A stretch of DNA of 64,000 nt. Origin: Crotalaria pallida (Eukaryota; Streptophyta; Magnoliopsida; Fabales; Fabaceae). The stretch covers positions 54,691,001 through 54,755,000 of the forward strand of contig CM075654.1 in NCBI GenBank assembly GCA_037953625.1, written 5' to 3'. Numbering within the stretch: the stretch's first letter is position 1; each line of letters begins with the position of its first letter. This document shows positions 57,571-64,000 of this stretch, piece after piece. Made by a program: the position numbers and the translations under genes. The notes below the pieces were generated by a model that saw only the letters and a list, made by a program, of their open reading frames with translations, did no database searches and had not been told where the DNA came from.

Positions 57571-59366
57571 TTGGAAACAATGGGCTCAATTTCAAATCCT
57601 TTTGGTGGTGAAGGAACTTCCATTAATCGTCCTCCACTATTCAATGGTGAGGGTTATGCTTATTGGAAGGTCCGCATGAAAATCTTTATTCAAGCCATAG
57701 ATATGGAAATTTGGAACGCCATAGAGAATGGACCTTTTGTTCCTCAAACGAAAGTAAATGATGTTGTTTCAATCAAACCTCAATCGAGTTGGGACAATGA
57801 TGATAAGAAGAAAGTTGCATTTGATTTAAAAGCTAAAAATATCATCACGTCCGCTCTTTCTTATGATGAGTTCTTTCGAGTATCTCAATGTGTTGATGCT
57901 AAACAAATGTGGGACACATTACAAGTCACACATGAGGGCACTTCGGAGGTTAGAAGGGCTAGGCTAAATACACTCATGCATGAATATGAACTCTTTCGTA
58001 TGTTACCTAATGAAAATATAGGTGACATGCAAAAGCGGTTCACTCATATCATAAATCATCTTTCTGCACTTGGAAAAGTTATTACTAATGGTGAAGTTGT
58101 TAATAAGATTTTGAGATGTCTTAGCAGGGAATGGCAACCTAAGGTGATGGCCATTATGGAAGCTAGAGACGTGGATCAAATTAATTTAGCAACTCTACTC
58201 GGAAAACTTCAAGAGCATGAAATGGAGCTTGGACGGTTATCCATGAATGAAGATGCCGATAGAAAGAAAAAGGGGATTGCTCTTAAATCAACTTCAAAAT
58301 CTCTTAAGGCACAAGAGGAAAATTCTCAAGTGGATGACTCGGACTCCGATATAGATGATGAGACCCTTGGCTTGCTAGTTAAAAGCTTGGTAGGTTCTTT
58401 AAGAGTAAGGGAAACTTTAATAAGAATAGACAAAGAGATTCTAAGGATTCACAACCAAGAAATAAGACTAACAAGGATCACATCAAGTGTCATGGGTGTG
58501 GAAAGCTTGGTCACTATCGATCAAAATGCCCAAATCATTCTAAGAAGTCGGAAGGTGACAACTCTAAGTTCAACTCATCTAAAGGAAAAAGGGCTTACAT
58601 AGTATGGGATGAAGAGGAGAGTCAATCAACATCTAGCTCATCGGATGATGAAGAACTTGCAAATCTATGTTTGATGACGAAGCTTGATGAAGAGGAATCT
58701 TCGAGCATTAAATCAAGTGACAACGTCAATGAGGTAGATTATCTTTCCGATGCTAGCTCTAGTTCTAATTCTCCTTCATTCAATGAGTTGTACAATGTGT
58801 ATGTAGAGATGCATAAAGAGTTGAAGAAACTTGCTAAAATAAATGTTGAAAGAAAGAATTTCATAATGAAGCAACATGAAAAGATAATTGAACTTCAAAA
58901 AGATTTAGAAGAACTTAAGCTTCAAAATGAAACTCTTGAACTCATTTATGCAAACTCTACATGCAATTGTGAATTGAAATCAAATGAGACTCCATCTTGT
59001 GAAAATTGCAAGTCTTTGGAAAAAGAAGTTTTTAATTTGAATGATCGACTTGCAAGGCTCATGAAAGGAGATACTTCATTAGATCATTTGCTTTCAACTC
59101 AAAGGAACAATAGCAATAGATCCGGTCTTGGCTATACCAAACCTAAGAAACGCAATTATCGCAAAGTTGGTGGATTTTCAAAGAATAAGATTTCTAAAAA
59201 CCCAACTTGCCATTATTGTGGGATCTTTGGGCATACCACGAATAAATGTAATATAAAGAAATTTGGTATACCAAGCGGTGAATATATTTGGATTGTTAAG
59301 GGGACTTCTCCCCATGCTAACAACAAAGGACCCAAGACCACTTGGGTACCTAAGTCAACCAAATGA
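57571..59366 (+). pseudogene. Sirevirus-like copia gag, one frameshift
   Basis: The first ATG after the primer-binding site opens a gag of UBN2/DUF4219 type (INRPPLFNGEGYAYWKVRM, MWDTLQVTHEG, LGKLQEHEMELGRL). One A is missing from the A run at 58381-58384. The original frame ends at 58602, and the true gag continues in the next frame: CCHC knuckle CHGCGKLGHYRSKC (58488-58529), an acidic Ser-rich stretch, a coiled-coil (about 58800-59080), the motif SGLGYTKPKKR, a second knuckle CHYCGIFGHTTNKC (59208-59249) and TTWVPK at the end. The long gag with a second knuckle and a WVPK end resembles Sireviruses. The TGA is at 59364-59366. Fragments A and C are relatives (shared GLGY motif and coiled coil). 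Confidence 0.9.
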
Positions 59367-59380
59367 TATCTTTTTTGTAG

Positions 59381-62300
59381 GTGTGTCTTCGAACCAAAGA
59401 GCGCAAATGGTACTTGGATAGTGGTTGTTCGAGACACATGACGGGAGACAAAACGCACTTCATGGAACTTACTCCGAAAAGTGATGGATTTGTGACATAC
59501 GGCGACAACAACAAGGGCAAAATTCTAGGAGTCGGGAAGATCGGTAACGTATCTAACCTTGTCATAGAAAATGTCCTATACGTAGAAGGCTTAGAACACA
59601 ACTTGCTTAGTATAAGCCAACTATGCGATATGGGCAATTATGTGACTTTTACTCCGGAATTATGTTTCATTAAGTCTTCTATAGATGATAGTGTTAAGTT
59701 TGTTGGTCGTCGCTCTAATAACACTTACTTAATTAATTTGGATGAGATAACTTCACTATTTTCAAAATGTTTCAAATCTTTTGTTGATGAAATTCGTCTT
59801 TGGCATAGACGAATTGCTCATGTGAATGTGAATCAATTAAACAAACTTTTGCGAAAAGATTTAGTAATTGGTTTGCCTAAACTAAATTTTAAGCTTGATA
59901 GCATTTGTGACTCTTGTCAAAAGTGCAAGCAAGTTAAAAGTTCTTTTAAACCTAAAAATGTGATAAGCACAACAAAGCCTTTGGAGCTAATCCATATGGA
60001 TTTGTTTGGCCCTTCACAAATTAAAAGTTTAGGTGGCAATTACTATGGATTTGTTTTAGTAGACGATTTTACTAGATTCACATGGACTTTATTTTTATCC
60101 GCAAAAAGTGAAGTTTATAAATGTTTTAAAAAGTTTGCCAAACTCATCCAAAATCAACTAAGTTTGAAAATTGTGTCTATTAGAAGTGATCACTCACGGA
60201 GGTGAGTTTGAAAACACTAGGATTGATGCGTTTTGTGATAAGTTTGGTATTGATCATCAATTTTCGGCCCCTAGGACTCCGGAGCAAAACGGAGTTGTAG
60301 AAAGGAAAAATAGAATATTAGTGGAACTTGCTCGTACTATGTTGATAGAATCAAATGTTCCTAAATATTTTTGGGCTGATGCAGTAAACACTGCTTGTTA
60401 TGTGCTTAATAGGGTTCTTATTCATCCGCATTTAAATAAAACACCTTATGAACTTTTAAAAGGGCGAAAGCCAAATATTTCACATTTTCATGTTTTTGGG
60501 TGTAAGGTGTTTGTTTTAAATAACGGAAAGGAACCGGTCGGCAAGTTTGACTCCAAAGCCGACGAAGGCATATTCATAGGTTATTCAACCCATAGCAAAG
60601 CATATAGAGTCTACAATATAAGAACATTAACCGTTGAGGAATCCGTGCATGTTGTATTTGATGAATCTTCGAAAGAAGATTGTGTTGTTTCTTGTGATGA
60701 TGATAATATAGGTACATTTTTTGATCATGAGAAGTCAACACCACAACAAATGGAAGAGAATCAAATTGAAGATGGAGAGGTGAAAGCACAAGATAAAGAC
60801 TTAGCACAAGAGATTCAATCTCATTTACCAATAGCTTGGAAATCAAACAAAAATCATCCGATTTCTAACATCTTAGGTGACATTGCGAAGGGAGTGGTAA
60901 CCCGACGCACTTTAAATAATTTCTGTTATTATGTTGCCTTTGTATCTCAAATAGAACCTAAGAGTATCAAAGAGGCTCTTCAAGATGATCATTGGATTAT
61001 GGCCATGCAAGAAGAATTAAATCAATTTGAAAGAAACCAAGTTTGGGAGCTTGTGCCAAAACCCGATGATCGTCCTGTAATTGGTACTCGGTGGATCTAT
61101 AGGAATAAGTAATATGAATCGTGTATTATTGTTAGGAATAAAGCTAGGTTGGTAGCACAAGGTTATAGTCAAGAAGAAGGAATCGATTACGATGAGACAT
61201 ATGCTCCTGTTGCTAGACTAGAAGCTATAAGTATTCTTCTCGCTTTTGCTTCGATAATGAATTTTAAATTGTATCAAATGGATGTTAAGAGCGCCTTTCT
61301 TAACGGATACATTCAAGAGGAAGTTTACGTGTCACAACCTCCCGGATTCGAGAATTTTGAGCATCCGGACTACGTTTTCAAACTGAAAAAGGCTTTGTAC
61401 GGTTTGAAACAAGCTCCTAGAGCTTGGTACGACCGACTAAGCAATTTTTTATTACAAAAAGGTTTTAAACGAGGCACTGTTGACACTACACTTTTTATTG
61501 AACGTTCCGGTAAGGATATTTTATTGGTTCAAATATATGTTGACGATATTATATTTGGTGCTACTAACGATAACTTGTGTAAGAAGTTTTCAGACTTGAT
61601 GCAAAGCGAATTCGAGATGTCGATGATGGGAGAGCTTACATTCTTTCTTGGCCTTCAAATAAAGCAGCTTAATGATGGTATTTATATTCATCAGAGTAAA
61701 TATTGTAGAGAGCTTCTCAAACGTTTTGGGATGGATTCGTGCAAATCCGCTTCTACACCAATGAGCGTTGCATGCTACCTAGATCAAGATGAGGCTGGAA
61801 AAGCGGTAGAGGTAACGAAGTATCGTGGTATTATTGGTAGTTTGTTATACTTAACTGCATCTAGGCCTGACATCATGTTTAGTGTATGTATGTGTGCACG
61901 TTTTCAAGCAAAACCGAAAGAGTCGCATCTAACTGCTGTCAAAAGAATAATGAAATACTTAAAGGGTACAATGAATACTGGACTTTATTATCCTAGGGAT
62001 GCTTTTCTAAAACTTATAGGTTATTCGGACTCTGACTTTGCCGGTTGTAAAGTTGAGCGAAAAAGTACAAGCGGAACATGCCATTTAATTGGTAATTCAC
62101 TCGTATCGTGGTTTTCTAAAAAGCAAAATTGTGTAGCTTTATCAACCGCGGAGGCCGAATACATAGCTGCAGGTAGTTGTTGTGCACAACTTTTATGGAT
62201 GAAACAACAATTATCTGACTTTGGTTTAAATTTGACAAAAATTCCTATAAAGTGTGATAACACTTCGGCAATTAATTTGACTAAAAATCCAGTATTACAC

Positions 62301-62489
62301 TCAAGGACAAAGCATATTGAAATTAGGCATCACTTTTTGAGAGATCATGTTCAAAAAGGTGATTGTGTTATTGAGTTTGTTCAAACTTCGGATCAATTAG
62401 CTGATATCTTTACAAAACCATTACCAAGGGACACATTTTATAAGATTCGAAGAGAACTTGGTATTTTTGATGAATCAACTATTAGCTAA
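59381..62489 (+). pseudogene. Sirevirus-like copia pol: protease, integrase, RT, RNase H; two lesions
   Basis: In order: protease active site WYLDSGCSRHMTG (from about 59408), GAG-pre-integrase zinc finger (LWHRRIAHVN ... CDSCQKCKQ), integrase core (HMDLFGP, VDDFTRFTW, PEQNGVVERKNR), reverse transcriptase (QMDVKSAFLNG, YGLKQAPRAWYDRL, YVDDIIFG) and RNase H (SDSDFAGC, STAEAEYIA, ADIFTKPLPR). A 4-bp tandem duplication TCAC-TCAC at 60190-60197 shifts the frame inside the integrase core. TAA at 61110-61112 interrupts the frame between integrase and RT without a shift. The RT/RNase H part (61149-62489) is one open frame. The domain order (integrase before RT) is diagnostic for Ty1/copia. The protein would be non-functional as it stands. 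Confidence 0.94.
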
Positions 62490-63243
62490 TTGTATTTGAT
62501 GCTTTTGGAAATCACCTTCAAGCCTATTTCAATGTGATTTGTATTTTGAGTTGTTGTATCTTATTAAAGTGTTTCTTATTTTTTTTGATATGTAGTTATG
62601 TGTGTATGTTTTCTATAATATGTTAATTGCTTTATTTGTATGTGTGTTACTTGCTAAATGCTAAGTGTTTCTATGTGTTTGTGTATGAAAAATATTTTTG
62701 CATGAAAAATTGAAATTTTTAAAATTCTGGACAGTTCCCTCGAGTAACAGATATTTCACTCGAGTAATTTTAAAATCTCTTTCGTATTACTCGAGTAATT
62801 CTGTTTGTCACTCGATTAATTTTAAAATGACTTTCGTATCACTCGATTAGTTCATTCATCACTCGAGTAAAAATCTTTTAATCTTCGGCACACTCGAGTA
62901 ACATTTCTTTTCACTCGATTACTGCTCGAATCACTCGAGTAATGCATGAACATCACTCGAGTAACTTACGTGATTTTAAACTCTGAACTGTTGAAACTGC
63001 ATCATTTTTCAAGTTTCTTTCTCTCTCTTGTTCGTCATTCTCTCTTCTCTCTCATACGAATCTTCATCAAATCATCATTTTCAGCCACAAAACTTCTCAA
63101 ATCATACCCATTTCTTCCATATTTCATCATTATATCATCATTTCTACTCATTTCATTCATCATTTTCACCAATTTTACCCAAAATCCGAAAATTCCCAAA
63201 TCAAAACCCTAACCCCAAAACCGAATCTGCACTTTCTGAATCA
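62490..63243 (+). other. spacer between pol and the third ORF, leader-like
   Basis: No credible gene. It holds the third palindrome cluster (62738-62965), then a CT-rich, ATC-rich stretch (63000-63240) resembling a plant 5' untranslated leader, ending just before the ATG at 63244. An 88-codon frame at 62946-63212 is a by-product of the pyrimidine-rich sequence. Confidence 0.55.
62738..62965. promoter_or_regulatory. ACTCGAGT/ACTCGATTA palindrome cluster upstream of ORF3
   Basis: About eleven words: CTCGAGTAA (most), plus ACTCGATTA hybrids that bridge to the TAATCGATTA type of fragments A and B. It lies between pol and ORF3, about 280 bp before the ORF3 start. Possible internal promoter or RNA/DNA-binding region (inference). 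Confidence 0.5.
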
Positions 63244-64000
63244 ATGTCTTCTTCCTCACAATCTCAACCTCCTCGAAAGAAAGCAAAGCAAGGAGTAGGC
63301 CGTAATGACCCCTGGTTTTCTGGAATCAACCGAGACTTGCGGGAACCGAATTTTATCAATCGCTCTTTTGGTCTTACACGGTATGTTAAGTTTGCTTGGT
63401 TGCATAAGGAGCAATTTTCATTTGTAGAGGATTTGGAATTTCAGAATTTGAAGAGGTTTTTAGAATTTGAGACTCATTATTACCCTAGGCTTGTCAGACA
63501 ATTTTATCAGAATTTTTCTAAGCTAGATGGTGAGTATCAAACAATGGTTAGAGGACATCATTTTGTTATAAAGCCTGAAGATTTGACAATGTTGTTTGGT
63601 TTAGAAAACAAGGGAACTTTTATTGGTGATGATGCTTGTCTGGATTTGGATGTGGATACTAATAAGATTTATACTGATTTGTTGCGTACTGGTGAATCTT
63701 GGAGTGATAGGACTACAAGAACTGTATCACCTTTGCATGCTGTGGATAGAGTGCTCATGTACATTGTTTCTTATTGTTTGATTCCAAAATGCAATCAAAA
63801 TTATGCTCAATTGGGAGATGATGATCTTATTTTGTTTCATGGGATCAAAAAGAGATATGAGATGAATTGGAATAAAATGTTTTTAGCTCGTATGGAAGCT
63901 GCTGCACAATCTCCTCCTACCCAATTCTTGCCATATCCTATGCATGTTACCAAAATAATGAGGTATTACCGTGTTCCAATCCCTGATGATGAGCCAGCTG
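63244..64000 (+). CDS. third ORF of the copia element (partial; runs off the window), function unknown
   Basis: Open from ATG (63244) for at least 252 codons to the window end without a stop. It begins Ser/Gln-rich, then PPRKKAKQG, a likely basic nuclear-localisation signal at residues 9-17. A compact region with aromatic/charged motifs follows: FETHYYPRLVRQFYQNF (about residues 72-90), GHHFVIKPEDLTMLFGL, then LHAVDRVLMYIVSYCLIP and PYPMHVTKIMRYY. The F-Y-x-N-x ... V-x-G ... F-x-I-x-x-x-x-L pattern resembles the family annotated as 'putative plant transposon protein'; I recall this from the family and have not searched. Position after pol matches the extra (env-like) ORF of some Sireviruses, but I see no signal peptide or membrane segment in the visible part. 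It is intact as far as seen, unlike gag and pol. Alternatives: a captured host gene, or an unrelated insertion. Confidence 0.65.
   Translation, partial: MSSSSQSQPPRKKAKQGVGRNDPWFSGINRDLREPNFINRSFGLTRYVKFAWLHKEQFSFVEDLEFQNLKRFLEFETHYYPRLVRQFYQNFSKLDGEYQTMVRGHHFVIKPEDLTMLFGLENKGTFIGDDACLDLDVDTNKIYTDLLRTGESWSDRTTRTVSPLHAVDRVLMYIVSYCLIPKCNQNYAQLGDDDLILFHGIKKRYEMNWNKMFLARMEAAAQSPPTQFLPYPMHVTKIMRYYRVPIPDDEPA

Noticed and set aside
62946..63212. 88-codon hydrophobic ORF before ORF3 (possible membrane protein)
   Set aside because: It lies in a CT-rich leader-like stretch; Phe/Ser/Leu/Ile richness is what any frame of such DNA gives.

Overview
This is eukaryotic DNA: an AT-rich plant genome segment, most likely from a legume, made almost entirely of nested LTR retrotransposons. 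The plant call rests on Ty1/copia and Ty3/gypsy polyproteins of plant type, primer-binding sites matching the 3' end of initiator tRNA-Met (TGGTATCAGAGC), and LTR families that start TGTAACA and end GTTACA. The legume guess comes from the style of the LTRs (arrays of TAATCGATTA and ACTCGAGT) and is only moderately sure. I see no convincing host gene, no rRNA or tRNA gene, and nothing bacterial.

Layout. 1-3032: minus-strand copia gag fragment with its LTR. 3033-14602: a rearranged block of non-autonomous gypsy-type LTR sequence. It holds an LTR segment closed by inverted repeats (3033-5055), a truncated 5' LTR interrupted by a copia solo LTR with a perfect 5-bp target duplication (5992-7566), a 2.15-kb non-coding internal region (7905-10054), a 3.3-kb 3' LTR with a dimeric minisatellite (10055-13330), and the tail of another LTR. 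14603-16946: a second, rearranged copy of the copia gag/LTR. 16947-45509: an LTR element of unidentified family ('Y', LTR start TGTCGCGG, LTR end TATCTACA). Its LTR is split by a 26.2-kb array (18263-44501) with four LTRs of about 5.5-5.7 kb and three internal regions of exactly 1212 bp, in the order L-I-L-I-L-I-L, flanked once by the duplication GGACC. 45510-52462: a minus-strand Ty3/gypsy element of Tekay/Del chromovirus type. Its gag-pol stays in one frame for 4.4 kb but carries nine premature stops. 52463-55960: part of another gypsy-type LTR. 55961-64000: a Sirevirus-like copia element with 5' LTR, PBS, gag and pol, each with a few lesions, followed by a separate third ORF that starts at 63244 and runs off the window.

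How it fits together. The right half is a stack of insertions: copia gag, then Y, then the tandem array and the Tekay element inside Y, then an LTR inside the Tekay gag, then the Sirevirus-like element inside that LTR. The long-LTR elements encode no protein and would need enzymes from relatives such as the Tekay element. They share with it the TGTAACA termini and a hairpin just before the polypurine tract.

The most interesting signals lie outside the ORFs. Two hairpins are kept by compensatory base changes between diverged families: one in the LTR leader, one before the polypurine tract. CpG-centred palindrome clusters lie 5' of the TATA box in the copia LTRs and again before the third ORF. 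Splice-site-like blocks are shared between LTR families. Inverted copies of the LTR end occur inside the LTRs. The four-LTR array itself is also unusual.
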